A DNA stretch of 54,020 nt from JABABV01 sp965222855 (GCA_965222855.1 CBDCUL010000016.1:1-54020), one strand, 5' to 3'; numbered from the stretch's first letter, positions 9,133 through 19,830 are shown. A program made the numbers and translations. The notes: generated by a model not told the origin, from the sequence alone.

Positions 9133-9599
9133 TATTTGGATCCTTTCTTACTCAAATTAGGCTTAACATTAGTTTTTTTAGCAGTTGTTTTTTTATTTTG
9201 AGGTGGGGTTTTCTTATTAGTTTTTTTTGCCATATTATCAGCATTATCTTTATTAGCAAAATCTTTCAATTTATCAAATAGTTTATAAGCAAAATCACGA
9301 TTTCTAATTGCAAGTCGTGCCATTGCTTTAACATTGCGTTTTGTAATCGCTTCGAAAGTATCAACATAATTAGATATTTTAACAATTGTTTCAACTGTTG
9401 AATTCATCAATTCTAATTTATAAGTGACATCTTCAACTAAATAATCAACTTTTGAAAAAATAATTTTCAATTTACGAAAAACAGTAAATAAATATATTAA
9501 TAATAAAATCAGCACGATTAACAATATGACAATTAATATGACATGAGCATTATTTAATTGATCAGTTAATAATTGAGGATAATAATTTGCAATATCCAT
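9132..9599 (-). CDS. DUF948-like single-pass membrane protein, function unknown
   Basis: This 155-residue protein has an N-terminal polar stretch, one strongly hydrophobic membrane segment (about 20-41), a helical region with the pattern of DUF948 proteins (residues 45-85), and a Lys/Asn/Thr-rich low-complexity tail. The start follows AAGGAG. The stop overlaps the start of the next gene by one base. Function is unknown; the operon with tyrS is probably ancestral rather than functional. Confidence 0.75.
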   Translation of the reverse strand: MDIANYYPQLLTDQLNNAHVILIVILLIVLILLLIYLFTVFRKLKIIFSKVDYLVEDVTYKLELMNSTVETIVKISNYVDTFEAITKRNVKAMARLAIRNRDFAYKLFDKLKDFANKDNADNMAKKTNKKTPPQNKKTTAKKTNVKPNLSKKGSK

Positions 9600-9649
9600 A
9601 TTTTTCTCCTTGACAACCTTCGGAACCTCTTTAATAATATTATACTATT

Positions 9650-10696
9650 TTATAATTTAATTCATTTTAATTGTTGACTATTACGCTCACCACGACCAGT
9701 TTTAAAAATTGCTTTACCATCAGCTTCAACAGCATCACCAGTAAAATTGATATTAATATTAGAAATAGCGCCACCAACACCGTAAATATCAACTGGGGCA
9801 TTTACAGCTTCAAACGCTTTAATTTTACGACAATCAAAGCCAGATGAAACAATAATTTTAATATGTTCATGACCTGCAAAATCTAGTTCTTTTCGTAAAG
9901 CTTTGACCAACATCGGATTAACACCATAATATTCTTTTTTATCATCACTAAACTGTTCAAAATAGCGATCCTTTAAAGACGGACTAGTATCAATTCTAAT
10001 CCCATATAAATGTTTTTTAAAATGATTAGCAACTTGCAGCGAATCTTTAATAACATCATTATTAAAATCAGTTAATGCTATTAAATCTTCACCAGGAAAT
10101 GATTGAGAAAAATATTCTAATGCTTCAATCACATTTCCCGAACACATTTGAATTAGAGCATGCGGAATTGTCCCAATTGATTTTTCAATTGCTGAATTTT
10201 TGGAAATACTAGCTTCTGTAACTTGTAAACTGATGCCGCCAACATAACTGGCATAACCATCTTGTTCTAATAATTGAAAGTAATCACTACGATCAGCCAT
10301 TGATATTACAAGCTTGCCATTAGCTGCTTCAACAACTTTACGAGCATTAGTCGCAATTGATGAAAAACGTGCTAAAATACCATCAATAATCCCTTCTAAA
10401 TAACCAAATTCAGAATACAAACCAGTGATTTTTAATACTGGTTCGTTAGCATTGATAATTGATCCTTCGGGAATTGCTTCTATTGCAAACAGTTCTTTTT
10501 TATGTAATGTTTGACGTAACAAGTTAATAACTTCGTTAATCCCACATAAAGTGACATTATTATAGCGTTGAAAAAATTGCATTTTAACGACTTTTTTTGG
10601 TAAATATCGTTCAACGATTTTTTTAGTTTTTAAAAAATATTCAGCACTATAATAGCCACTTTTAATTTTATTTATTATTGATTTATCGATAGTCAT
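9650..10696 (-). CDS. pncB: Nicotinate phosphoribosyltransferase
   Basis: This enzyme converts nicotinate and PRPP to nicotinate mononucleotide in NAD salvage, the only NAD route expected in a mollicute. It has 348 residues after reading a terminal TGA as Trp. Visible: FQRYNNVTLCGINEVI near the N-terminus, GYLEGIIDGIL, MADRSDYFQLLEQDGYASYVGG, GTIPHALIQMC, the phosphate-site region IRIDTSPSLKDRYFEQF, and VSSGFDCRKIKAFE followed by DIYGVGG. This matches the compact NAPRTase form common in Firmicutes. The start ATG follows AAAGGAGAAAG. It is divergent from degV. Confidence 0.93.
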
Positions 10697-10845
10697 TATG
10701 TGATCTTTCTCCTTTTTGTTTTCAACTAATTAACATTTGTTAATTAATAAAACATTATACTCTACAAAATAATAAGCACCAAATTAATAAAATTATCTGT
10801 TATAATTATTTTATTAAAAATGATAGAAAGAGGATTCCTTAAAAT

Positions 10846-11701
10846 ATGATAAAAAATCAAAAAATAGCGATAATTACAGACGCTGCCACTGGCATTCATA
10901 AATTGAATTGAAAAGAAAAAGGAATTTTCTTTTTGCCAATTCACATCTTATTAGATGATCAAGAATTTCAAGATGGTATCAATATTAATATTGTAGATTT
11001 TTATAATAAAATGAAAACAACTAGACGCTACTCAACATCACAACCAGCGCCTCAAGAAATTATTAATATTTTTGAAGAAGCGTTGTCTGAGAATGATTTC
11101 GCAATTTATTTACCTATTTCTGATGGTGTATCCGGGACTGGAAATACTGCTAGAGCAATCGCTAAAAACACTTTTCCAAATAAAGTATTTATTCCCAAAA
11201 GTTCACGAATTATGAATGGTTTAAGTCATGAAGTTTTATATGCTAAAAAACTCGTTGACAAATCATATGATATAAAAACAATTTTAAAAATGTTAGATAA
11301 AAGAGAAAAACAAAATTTTGGAGTGTTAGTGCCAAATAACTTAACATATTTAAAACGCGGTGGGCGGATCACTCCTTTAGCAGCAGCTTTAGGTAATATT
11401 TTAAAAATAGTACCGTTAATCAAATGAGATAAAGGAATTTTGGATAAAGCTGGTAAAAACGCGAACGCAAAAAAAAGCAATCTCAAAAGCAATTAACTTA
11501 GTATTAGAATATACTAAAAATAATATTGTCACACCATTTTACGTAATTAATCATTCTAATAACTTAGAATTAGCCAAAACAGTTTTTGAAAAATTAAGTG
11601 AAAATATTGATCATGGCGATATAAATATTACCGAAATGGCCCCTTGTATTGGGGTTCATGTTGGACCCGATGCCTTCGGTATTACCGTCTTTGAAAAATA
11701 A
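10846..11701 (+). pseudogene. degV: DegV family fatty-acid-binding protein, frameshifted at an A8 run
   Basis: DegV (FakB) proteins bind a fatty acid for phosphorylation by FakA, feeding PlsX/PlsY phospholipid synthesis. Corrected length is about 284 residues. The N-terminus (KIAIITDAATG), SDGVSGTGNTARAIA, NLTYLKRGGRI and the C-terminal HVGPDAFGITVFEK are typical. The frame breaks in the eight A's at 11469-11476: seven would restore AKKAISKAINLVLEYT. As sequenced the protein stops at about 216 residues. The region after the break is well conserved, so the indel is recent, an assembly error, or rescued by slippage. The start follows AAGAGGA. Confidence 0.88.
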
Positions 11702-11719
11702 AAATTGATAATAAAAAAA

Positions 11720-11794
11720 TGGCAGGGGTAACAGGACTCGAACCCACAACACTCAGATTTGAAGTCTGATGTTCTACCATTGAACTATACCCCT
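11720..11794 (-). tRNA. trnW: tRNA-Trp, anticodon UCA (reads UGA and UGG)
   Basis: A 75-nt cloverleaf with a 7-bp acceptor stem (AGGGGTA/TACCCCT), G discriminator, encoded CCA, and anticodon stem TCAGA/TCTGA around the loop CTTCAAA, giving anticodon UCA. The T arm contains TTCGAGT. It is the tRNA that decodes UGA as tryptophan in Mycoplasma/Spiroplasma-type code 4 and explains the in-frame TGA codons across the window. A selenocysteine tRNA is excluded by the short acceptor and absence of a long variable arm. Confidence 0.95.
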
Positions 11795-11872
11795 AGCATT
11801 TAAGTTTTGTCAATTTTTATCAAATCAACAATTAATATCATAACAAAAAGATTAATCTATGTAAATAGCTTT

Positions 11873-12109
11873 TTACAATTTTGACTTAATTTCTTTAATA
11901 AAATCATCAACTGTTTTTAATGTTATTAAACGATCATCCTCAAGATGGATGTTAAATTTATGCTCAGCCTCAATGACTAAATCCAAAAGATCTAGTGAGT
12001 CTATGCCTAAATTTTTTAATTCAGTATCTTTTGTAATATTGTCTTTATTAGTTTTTTGATGAATAATATCGATGATTTTTTTTTCTAATTCAATTTTTTC
12101 TAATTTCAT
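11873..12109 (-). CDS. acpP: Acyl carrier protein
   Basis: This 78-residue protein has the phosphopantetheine attachment motif GIDSLDLLDL; the Ser (about residue 39) is modified by AcpS, whose gene is at 32831. It carries acyl chains for phospholipid synthesis. Chosen start is the ATG giving MKLEKIELE; a GTG five codons upstream overlaps the GAGGTG ribosome-binding site and is less likely. It stands alone between a tRNA gene and an unknown unit. Confidence 0.93.
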   Translation of the reverse strand: MKLEKIELEKKIIDIIHQKTNKDNITKDTELKNLGIDSLDLLDLVIEAEHKFNIHLEDDRLITLKTVDDFIKEIKSKL

Positions 12110-12156
12110 AATTAACCTAATCACCTCTTTCGAATTATAACATATTTATTAAGTTG

Positions 12157-12591
12157 CTATAGTTGATTAAGCGTTTTATTTTTATGAATCGTATATGTTT
12201 TATAAATTGATTCTGTTTTGGAAATACTTTGATATTTAATTCGAATATCAACTTCGACTTGCGAAGGAAATCAGAAACTAAATTCTAAACTACCAACTGA
12301 AACATTTAAATGATATAAAACAGTTTTCATAAAAAATGCTTCAAAACGTTTATGGTTATAAAACAATCCATTATGATATTCATATCAATCATATAAATTA
12401 ATCGTATTATCAAAATTAACATTATCAATTTTACTAAATATTGAATTAGCATCTGGGGGCAAAACTGGTGGGCCTCAAGGCGGAAGATCGTTATTATGTT
12501 TGTGATTCTGCATCAAACAAATAACGGTGATTGATGTTGCTGCAACTGGTCCTAAAACTATCAAGCCATAAATTTTATACTTTTTCCTTAT
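12157..12591 (-). CDS. Hypothetical exported or membrane-anchored protein, probable non-AUG start
   Basis: This 144-residue frame begins with a basic, hydrophobic N-terminus (RKKYKIYGLIVLGPVAATS), like a signal peptide or anchor, followed by a polar, aromatic-rich domain. There is no ATG at the front; an ATA at 12589-12591 would give the typical RKKYK beginning, while a TTG eight codons in is the only canonical alternative. It overlaps the end of the preceding frame by 17 bases, so translation is probably coupled. I do not recognise the family. It resembles in style, but not visibly in sequence, the exported proteins at 3620-5697. Confidence 0.65.
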
Positions 12592-13700
12592 ATTTCCAAA
12601 TAGTTTCTTCGTTAAGCGGAGCACTTAAAATCGTGTTGAGATCTTTAAGGAAAAAGAAAAATTTATCTTGATATTGCGGCATTAAATGACCAGTTGTTGC
12701 TTTGATATAATACATTGGATTTGGACCATCAATAATCGAGTGTTTTACCTTAATTGGATTAGTAACATTAATATTGATATCAAATATTTTATTTTTGATC
12801 TCAGTTGTAAAATAGAGGAATCCTTGATGTGTTCCCGAATCTGGCGGTAAAGCAATCCCATTAAAAGTTGGTCCATCAGGGTTAGTCCCTAATTTTATCT
12901 TATCACTTTTTCAATCGAAATAACTTTTATTACTAAGTCATATTTGATGATCAATGATGATTGGATTACTATCTATTTTAGAAACATCTTGTATATGAGT
13001 TGTTAAAGGAACTGCCATATTATCAAAAACATAATTGCCAACTACTTTTTGAGCAAATGTTTCTGGATAATAAACGTCGCCTAATTTTTGCAATAAAATT
13101 GGTAAGTCCAAATCATACGACGGCATCGTTAATTCAATATTATAAAAATGATTATTTTTAGGGTCACCCTCAATTGCTAAATCTTGAATATAAGGAATCT
13201 TTAATTTATATGTTTGATTTTGCAATTGATCGACTGACAAATATAAATCATAATTATATTTAATAGATATATTTATAAGTCCAAATAAATGTTTTAGGAT
13301 CACTTTGGGGATCAGTTGCACTTGACCTAGCTATAAATATCGAAATATTATAAACATTAGCATAACCTAAACTTCCGTTAGTAATATAATTACTTAATAA
13401 ATAAATATTTTCTTTACTGTTAGGTACGTTAGGAATAAAAATTTGAGCATCATTAATGTTGATGTAAATGTTGTAGTTCTTTTTATCATTATATGCGAAT
13501 CACGAATAGTCAGTATACCTAATGTGAAATTGTGGATATTTTAAATTTTGATCAGTAAAACTAATTACGACATCTTTCAGTCGAATTGTTTCTTTGGGAT
13601 TACTAGGAATATTCTCATGACAATGAGCAATAATATGATGTTGTTGCAAATGATTCAGTTCTAGTTTTTGATGAATCTGTGTTGACGTTAAAAAAATCAT
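12575..13700 (-). pseudogene. Hypothetical protein with two similar domains, frameshifted
   Basis: The start is an ATG after GGGAGG. The first frame gives about 147 residues (to about 13258); a second frame, open from about 13321 to the TAA at 12575, continues the same composition. Adding one base near 13262 joins them into about 375 residues. The two parts contain related stretches (YNIYININD with NVPN; YDLYLSVDQ with IPYIQD), suggesting two beta-rich domains. No known family is recognised. Two separate overlapping genes are possible, since a GTG at 13319-13321 exists, but it has no good ribosome-binding site. The gene's start lies inside a large hairpin (13691-13752). Confidence 0.6.
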
Positions 13701-13752
13701 TAATTTTCGACCTCCCTATATTATTAGATAGGCGAAAATTAATGATTTTCCT
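13691..13752 (-). promoter_or_regulatory. Large hairpin spanning the miaB end and the next gene's ribosome-binding site and start
   Basis: AAAATCATTAATTTTCG at 13736-13752 (minus strand) pairs perfectly with CGAAAATTAATGATTTT, followed by a T run. The 17-bp stem contains the ATG of the downstream gene, and the 23-base loop contains its GGGAGG site. It looks like the miaB terminator and an attenuator or translational switch combined. Confidence 0.65.
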
Positions 13753-13765
13753 TTTTTATAATTTA

Positions 13766-15226
13766 CTAATTAGCAACTAATTCACCATTTAGGGAAAATC
13801 TTTTTGCTTCAGTAATTTTAATTTTAACAATTTTACCAATGACATCAACGTTGTCTTTGTTAATAAAATTGACAACTTTTCATTGTGGTGAATAACCACT
13901 TAACACGTCAGGATTTTTCTTCGAAGGACCTTCAACCAAAACATCAATTGTTTCGTTTAGTCATTGCTCATTATTAATTTTGGCATATTTACGAACAACT
14001 TCATTTAAGATTTGTAAATTAGCTGATTTTTCACTTTCAGTAATTACATCTCTAAATCTAGCAGCTGGCGTATTTTCACGCTTAGAATAGACGAATGTAT
14101 AAGCATTGTCATATTTTACCGTATGATACAATTTCATCGTCTCAGCGAACTCTTCTGGGCCCTCTCCTGGGAATCCAACGATCAAGTCAGTTGAAATTGC
14201 TACTCGAGGGATTGATTTACGAATTTTCGTAATTATTTCTAAATATTCTTCGACAGTATTTTGACGGGCCATACGGCGCAGTACTTTATTACTGCCCGAT
14301 TGGGCTGGCAAATGAATGTAGGGCATAATATTATCATAGCTAGAAATAACTGATATTAATTTATCAGTAAAATTTCAAGGATTAGAAGTTGTAAATCTAA
14401 TTCGAGCAATCCCAGTTTTAGCAACCGCTTCTAATAAATCGGCAAATTTTTCATCAGTTTTGAGATCTTTAGCTCATGAATTAACATTTTGTCCTAACAG
14501 CGTCACTTCTTGGTAGTTGTTTTGGACCAAATCATTAACTTCACCAACTATATCTATTAAAGTTCGTGAACGCTCCTTACCGCGTGTATATGGCACAATA
14601 CAATAAGTGCAAAAATGATCGCAACCAAACATGATGTTAACGTATGCTTTAATATCTGAGGCTCTTTTGACGGGTAAGTTTTCAACAACGTCGCCTTCTT
14701 TCGATCAAACATTAACAACGGTTGTTTTAGAAAACATTGCATCTTCTAATAAAGTTGGTAATTCATGAATATTATGTGTTCCAAAAATTAAGTCAACTTG
14801 GGGATGTTTTTGTAAAATACGATTAACGACCCCTTCTTCTTGTGACATACATCCAGCAATCCCAATAATAAAATCTGGACGTTCTTTTTTTAATGGCTTT
14901 AATCAACCAATTTGTCCAAACACTTTATTTTCAGCATTTTCACGAATTGCACAAGTATTTAAAATAGCAACGTCAGCTTGAAAAATATCATCGATTCAAG
15001 TATAACCTAGCGTTTCAAAAATTCCGCGCATTGATTCGCTATCACGTTCATTTGATTGACAACCATATGTTTTGACGTGAAAAGTTTTGTTCTTTCCAAC
15101 TCCAATCATATTAGTCGGTATTTTAAAAACATCATCTAAAATTTTTGCTTGATAACTACGTTTAGTAGCATTTTTGTAAGATGGTTTTTTAAATATCGAT
15201 GCGACTTTCTTTTCTAATTCATTCAT
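13766..15226 (-). CDS. miaB: tRNA-2-methylthio-N6-dimethylallyladenosine synthase MiaB
   Basis: A radical-SAM methylthiotransferase acting on A37 of UNN-reading tRNAs; 486 residues. It has an N-terminal UPF0004 domain with TYGCQSNERDSE and NTCAIRENAENK, the radical SAM cluster motif CDHFCTYC (about residue 200), HLPAQSGSNKVLRRM, GFPGEGPEEF, and a C-terminal TRAM domain. Several TGA codons read as Trp. Start at the ATG after GAGGTAATT. It lies downstream of ymdB with its own spacer. Confidence 0.95.
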
Positions 15227-15316
15227 AATTACCTCTTCATTTCTTTTAAGCTATTATCTTCATTATTATCTTGATATAAAACTATTAAATTATAGCATTA
15301 ATGCCTAAAAACGCAT

Positions 15317-15343
15317 AAAAAAAATAAAGAGTAATCTTTATTT
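15317..15343 (-). terminator. Terminator of ymdB
   Basis: AATAAAGA pairs with TCTTTATT on the minus strand, followed by eight T's, right after the ymdB stop. Confidence 0.8.
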
Positions 15344-16141
15344 TTATAATTGTTCTTTTTTGTAAGGTCTTTGGGGCGAAATAAAAATTCTTTTAATTCG
15401 CGAAATTTTTTGGCCACTAAATTCCATAATGAAACCACAAAATTGACCAGGACCTGTTGCTGGGATAAAACGTTTTGGCATTCCAGTTTTTAAACGATAA
15501 ATGACCGCTTCTAAATCAGCACCAATTGCACTGTTATAAGGTCCAGTCATTCCAACATCAGTTAAAAAGGCTGTTCCTTTAGGTAAAACACGCTCATCAG
15601 CAGTTTGGACATGCGTATGCGTTCCTAAGACCGCACTAACACGGCCATCGAATGCTGCAGCTAGGGCAATTTTTTCACTAGTTGCTTCAGCATGAATATC
15701 AACAATATGAATATCACTATTATCTTGTTCAACAATTTCTTCTAATTTCTTAAAAGGATTATCGGACAGGTCAAACATAAAAGTTCGTCCTAATAATGAA
15801 GTTACTCTGATTTTAGTTTTACCAACATTAAAGACAGCAGTTCCGCGTCCAGGTTGATAAGGATTTGAATTAGCTGGTCTTAGTAAATCATTTACTTCGT
15901 CAACTAAAGTTTTTGTATCATCTCTAAATCACGTGTGGTTACCTAAAGTAATACAATCAACGTTTATGTTTTTCAGTTCAAAATATTCGCTTTTCTTAAT
16001 TCCTTTTCCACTAGTAGAAATGTTTTCAGCATTTACAATGGTGAAATTAATGTTGTAATCTTTCTGAACTATCGGCAAGAATCGTTTTAGCATTTTAAAG
16101 CCTGTTTCGGCGTATACATCGCCAATAAATAAAATTCGCAT
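15344..16141 (-). CDS. ymdB: YmdB-family 2',3'-cyclic nucleotide / metallophosphoesterase
   Basis: This 265-residue protein matches the usual YmdB length. Members are di-metal phosphodiesterases that affect RNase Y-dependent gene expression in Bacillus. Seen: RILFIGDVYAETGFKML (first metal motif), VNAENISTSGKGI, TLGNHTW, DIHAEATSEK, and GTHTHVQTADERVLPKGTAFLTDVGM split across the C-terminal half. The start follows AAAGGAATTGTT. It is located between recA and miaB; in Bacillus ymdB also lies just downstream of the recA/rny region, so the order is conserved. Confidence 0.93.
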
Positions 16142-16210
16142 AACAATTCCTTTCTATTATTTTTTTCAATATATAACTCATATTATAACAAAAATAAGCC
16201 TATTCTATTT

Positions 16211-17176
16211 TTATTTTTTAATTTTTTTAATAATTTCTGCTAATTCTTTTTTATTATCTTTAAATCATAATACTAATTTTTCTTTACCAGGACCAATTTT
16301 TGTATTTTTATATTCATATCAAGTCCCATTTTGTTTGATGATACTTTCGTTTAAAGCAATCCTAATATATTCGCGTTCAATATCTAAACCACCTTTAAAA
16401 AATATTTCTAAAATAGTTTTTTTAAAAGGTGGGGCAACTTTATTTTTAACAATTTTAACTTTAATCATAATTCCAATAATAGTTTCTTTCTGAGTAATGT
16501 TAGTCGATTTACGAACTTCAATTCGTTGGGAACTATAAAATTTTAAAGATCTACCACCAGGAGTTATTTCTGGGTTACCAAAAACAACACCAACTTTTTC
16601 ACGCAATTGATTAATAAAAATAAAAGTTACATCATGACGATTAACAATATTATTAATTCGTCTTAAACCTTTTGACATTAAACGAGCTTGCAGTGCGATA
16701 GTATTGTTATAGATTTCGCCGTTTAATTCCGCTTCGGGAATTAAAGCGGCGACTGAATCAACAACGATCATACTAATTGCTTTACTTTTAATCAAAGTTT
16801 CACAAATTGAAAAAACTTGTTCACCACTATCAGGTTGAGAAATAATTAAGTTATCAACATCAACGCCAATACTTTTAGCAAAATCAATATCAAAAGCATT
16901 CTCAACATCAATAAAAGCGGCTAAACCACCTTTTTGTTGTAAATTAGCAATTGCATGCAAAGCTATTGTTGTCTTACCAGATGATTCTGGTCCAAAGATT
17001 TCAACAATTCGTCCTTTAGCATAGCCCCCACCTAAAGCTTGGTCTAATAAAAAGCTCCCACTACTAATGATTTCTACTTTTAATTTTTTAGAATCGCCAC
17101 TCAAACTAATGAAGTCTCTACCGTAATTTTTTTGTAAATCAGTTATTAAGGTTTTTAATTTTAAATTTTCTTTCAT
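16211..17176 (-). CDS. recA: Recombinase RecA
   Basis: This 321-residue protein is slightly shorter than typical RecA (about 340). Walker A GPESSGKTT (about 62-70), Walker B IVVDSVAAL, and the L2/monomer region FINQLREKVGVVFGNPEITPGG split over two frames-free stretches are intact. The start is the ATG giving MKENLKLK, preceded by AGGTGATA; a GTG three codons earlier overlaps the ribosome-binding site. The end is extended past the TGA at 16319 to the TAA at 16211-16213, adding a normal Lys-rich tail. recA is truncated in some spiroplasmas, but here it appears complete. Confidence 0.95.
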
Positions 17177-17198
17177 CGATATCACCTACTCATTATAT

Positions 17199-17226
17199 AT
17201 AAAAAAAAGGACGATAATCCTTTTTT
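17199..17226 (-). terminator. Terminator before recA
   Basis: AAAAAAAGGA and TCCTTTTTTT form a stem around CGATAA, ending the upstream operon (gene at 17252). Confidence 0.75.
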
Positions 17227-17251
17227 TAAATTTAAATAATGTTAAATAATA

Positions 17252-17644
17252 TTAACTTCAATTTTTGAAAGGGTTATATCCATTACCTGAAATAAAATAT
17301 GCAATGATTGAAAATGCACAAAATGTTACGCAAATAATTAGCAGAAGTTTAGATAATAAAATCTTAAAATCATAACGTTGAACCATTTCGACATAGCTTA
17401 AATTTTGAGCATTAATTTTTTTAACAGCTTTTTTAGCTTTAGTCACTTCTTTTTTAGCTTTTTTCAATTTTTTAGGATCGATTGTTTTTTGGTCTATCAA
17501 TGCAAATTTAGCTTGAATTTTAACTAATTCAGCTTCACGTTTTTTTGTTAAGTTAGCCAACTTGTCTTGAAACTTTGGAATTAGACGGGCATAATGTTTT
17601 TCTTTTTTAATTTCTTTTTTTTCTAATAAATTTTGTGTCTCCAT
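17252..17644 (-). CDS. Hypothetical coiled-coil protein with C-terminal membrane segment
   Basis: A 130-residue protein, not recognised. The N-terminal 90 residues are highly charged and Lys-rich, likely a helix (repeats of KKAKKEV type). Residues of about 98-119 form one membrane segment, followed by a short tail with a TGA-encoded Trp. The start ATG follows AAAGGAA. It lies 31 bases after pgsA in the same direction and is closed by the terminator at 17199-17226. Confidence 0.75.
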
Positions 17645-17675
17645 AATGAGTTCCTTTCAAAATTATTTTACTAAT

Positions 17676-18311
17676 TTATTTTTTATCTAAAATTTTGATC
17701 GTTTGTTTTAAATATTTAGCACCACTAATATAACTACAAATTAAACTAATAATTATTAAAATATTAAAATATCAGATTCATTCATTAGGTTTAGTCATTG
17801 AAAAAACGCCTAAATGAAAATTTTGATGTAATGGAAAAATAAAAAATATTACTAGTAGTCCAAGAATTTGACTAACTGTTTTAATTTTTCCTCATTTATC
17901 AGCAGCTAAGACAACATTTTTATTAGCTAGCATAATGCGAAGCGCATTAACAGTAATATCACGCACAACCATTAAAATTACAATTCAAACTGGTACTAAT
18001 CTCAAAACAGCAAAAATAATAAAAACACTATTAATTAAAATTTTGTCAGCGATTGGGTCTAGCACTTTACCGAGTGTTGTAATTTGATTGTTACGACGGG
18101 CTAAATAACCATCTAATCAATCAGTTGCCGAAGCGATTACAAATAAAATACCACTAATGAAAAAAAGTAATGATGCTGTATTATGAAAATTATAATTGAT
18201 CATTGTGATTCAATGATAATTTTTATAAATACATAATAATAAAACAATAATGGGAATCGTTAAAATGATCCGAAAAATTGATAATTGATTCGGAACATTT
18301 ATTTTGTTCAT
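17676..18311 (-). CDS. pgsA: CDP-diacylglycerol--glycerol-3-phosphate 3-phosphatidyltransferase
   Basis: This makes phosphatidylglycerol phosphate, the first step to PG and cardiolipin. It has 211 residues with several membrane segments. The CDP-alcohol phosphotransferase signature DG-x2-AR-x8-G-x3-D-x3-D is intact (DGYLARRNNQITTLGK, then VLDPIADK). Its ATG lies inside the end of the upstream DJ-1-like gene (13-base overlap, GTATGA), so the two are probably translationally coupled. In Bacillus pgsA also lies just upstream of recA. Confidence 0.93.
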
Positions 18312-18850
18312 ACGATGCCTCGTTTTAGTTCAGCTAATGCCTCTTCACCTAATAATTTTTTGACGATTGCAAAAATAAATTCAAAACTGCTTCCTGGTCC
18401 GTTAGCTGTAATTAAATTACGATCAACGACAACATCTTTTTCCTGATAATTAGGATTATCAAGTAGTTCAACAAGATCAGGATGACAAGTAAATTTATAA
18501 TTATCTAAAATTTTTAATTTCGCCAACACTTTTGGTGCGGCACAAATTGCCCCAATAATTTTGCTGCTAATTTGAATTTGTTCTTCTAAAATACCACATA
18601 AAGCAATTGAGTTAAGCATTTCATCTACTGCAGGGCCACCAGGCATAATGAAAGCATCATAACTACGTGGCGTTACTTGTTTAATTGTTAAATGGGTTTT
18701 TAATTTTAGATTATATTTACTAATTAATTTTGGTTTACTTTTAATACTAATTAGGTCAACATTAATCCCCGTACGAATTAATAAGTCATAAGCAACAATT
18801 AATTCAATATCTTCAAATCCATCAGTCGTAAAAATCGCAATTCTTTTCAT
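18299..18850 (-). CDS. DJ-1/PfpI family protein
   Basis: This 183-residue protein has the DJ-1 features FTTDGFEDIE (conserved Glu), IMPGGPAVDEML, and the nucleophile elbow GAICAAPKVL (Cys), then TCHPDL. DJ-1/ThiJ relatives include glyoxalase III/deglycase-like and stress-protective proteins; the substrate cannot be read from sequence. The true stop is the TAA at 18299-18301, after a TGA-encoded Trp at 18308-18310; reading TGA as stop would shorten it by three residues. It ends inside pgsA. It is preceded by a good AGGAG site. Confidence 0.9.
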
Positions 18851-18912
18851 AAAAACTCCTCGATTATAAATATTAGTAATATATTAAATCTTATAATTAA
18901 ATTATAAACTTT

Positions 18913-19422
18913 TTATAATTTAATTTCATCTCAAATTTTACGATATTTTTTTAAGATTAATAAATATTGTTCTTTATTATCATTGTTCTCTTCAATGAAT
19001 GTTTCAACATGAGAATTAACAATTTTAATAATATCGCTACATTTTTTATCTCAATGGTTTGAACGACAACCTAGTAACTCTTTAAAGATTTCACTTAATT
19101 CTAATTCATTAACTTCTAAAGTAATTGCTGCTGCAAATGATTTAGTAGTTTTTAAATTTTTAACTAAGATTTTTGATTTGTCAACAATTTGGCGCATTGG
19201 CTTTCCACCAGCTGGTTTAAAATCAGCTAAATCTTTAGCATTTAATTTGACAATCGCTGATAGTTCCATCATTAACTCATCTTTTTTGATATTAGCATCA
19301 GTTGTTTCTGTATTATGTTCAAGACGTGACTGTTTACTTTTACGGCGATCTCGAAGACTAGTAAATCCTAGAAAGCCAAAAACAGCTACTAATAATATTC
19401 CCATTATAATTCATGTACGCAT
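18913..19422 (-). CDS. Hypothetical single-pass membrane protein
   Basis: A 169-residue protein of unknown function: N-terminal membrane segment (MRTWIIMGILLVAVFGFLGF), then a basic linker and a helical, Lys-rich soluble domain. The start at the ATG giving MRTW is preferred because GGGG lies 11 bases upstream; a later ATG would cut the membrane segment. It is in the run of small genes between rnpB and the DJ-1 gene. No conserved motif seen. Confidence 0.72.
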
Positions 19423-19463
19423 ATAATTTAAACCCCTTTGATTTGTTTAATTTTAATTAACAG

Positions 19464-19742
19464 TTAAAATATTGCGATCGATCAACAAAATAAAACAACA
19501 ATAATAACAAACGATATTAAACCAACAGTAATATAGAAAATTTTTCGACGAATCTTTTCTTGCTTTTGTTTACAAATATGAGAATCGTTAAAACTTAATT
19601 CTTGGTCGAGAAAAGATTTATTAATTTTAAGATTATGCTTCGGTGCTAATTGTTCAATTTCAATCTCTAAATCAGATATCTTTTTTAATGATTCGTCATT
19701 TTTTGTAATTTCTGGCTTTTTACTATTTTTATTAATATCCAT
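19464..19742 (-). CDS. Hypothetical small tail-anchored protein
   Basis: A 92-residue protein with a charged N-terminal region of about 65 residues and one C-terminal membrane segment (about 70-90) containing a TGA-encoded Trp. The ATG giving MDINKNSKK is chosen because GGGTGATA lies just upstream. Function unknown. Confidence 0.68.
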
Positions 19743-19802
19743 ACTATCACCCAAATAATTTTTATTTAAAGTTTCTCACAATAATTAAAAATTATAACAT
19801 AA

Positions 19803-19830
19803 AAAAACAAAAAAGCACTAAGTGCTTTTT
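19803..19830 (-). terminator. Terminator of rnpB
   Basis: AAAAAGCACT pairs with AGTGCTTTTT on the minus strand and is followed by a T-rich tail, immediately after the RNase P RNA. Confidence 0.85.

Noticed and set aside
11720..11794. tRNA with anticodon UCA as a selenocysteine tRNA
   Set aside because: The acceptor and T arms have normal lengths and there is no long variable arm; UCA is expected for tRNA-Trp in UGA=Trp genomes.
18308..18310. DJ-1-like gene stopping at TGA just inside pgsA
   Set aside because: With UGA as Trp the frame runs three codons further to a TAA.
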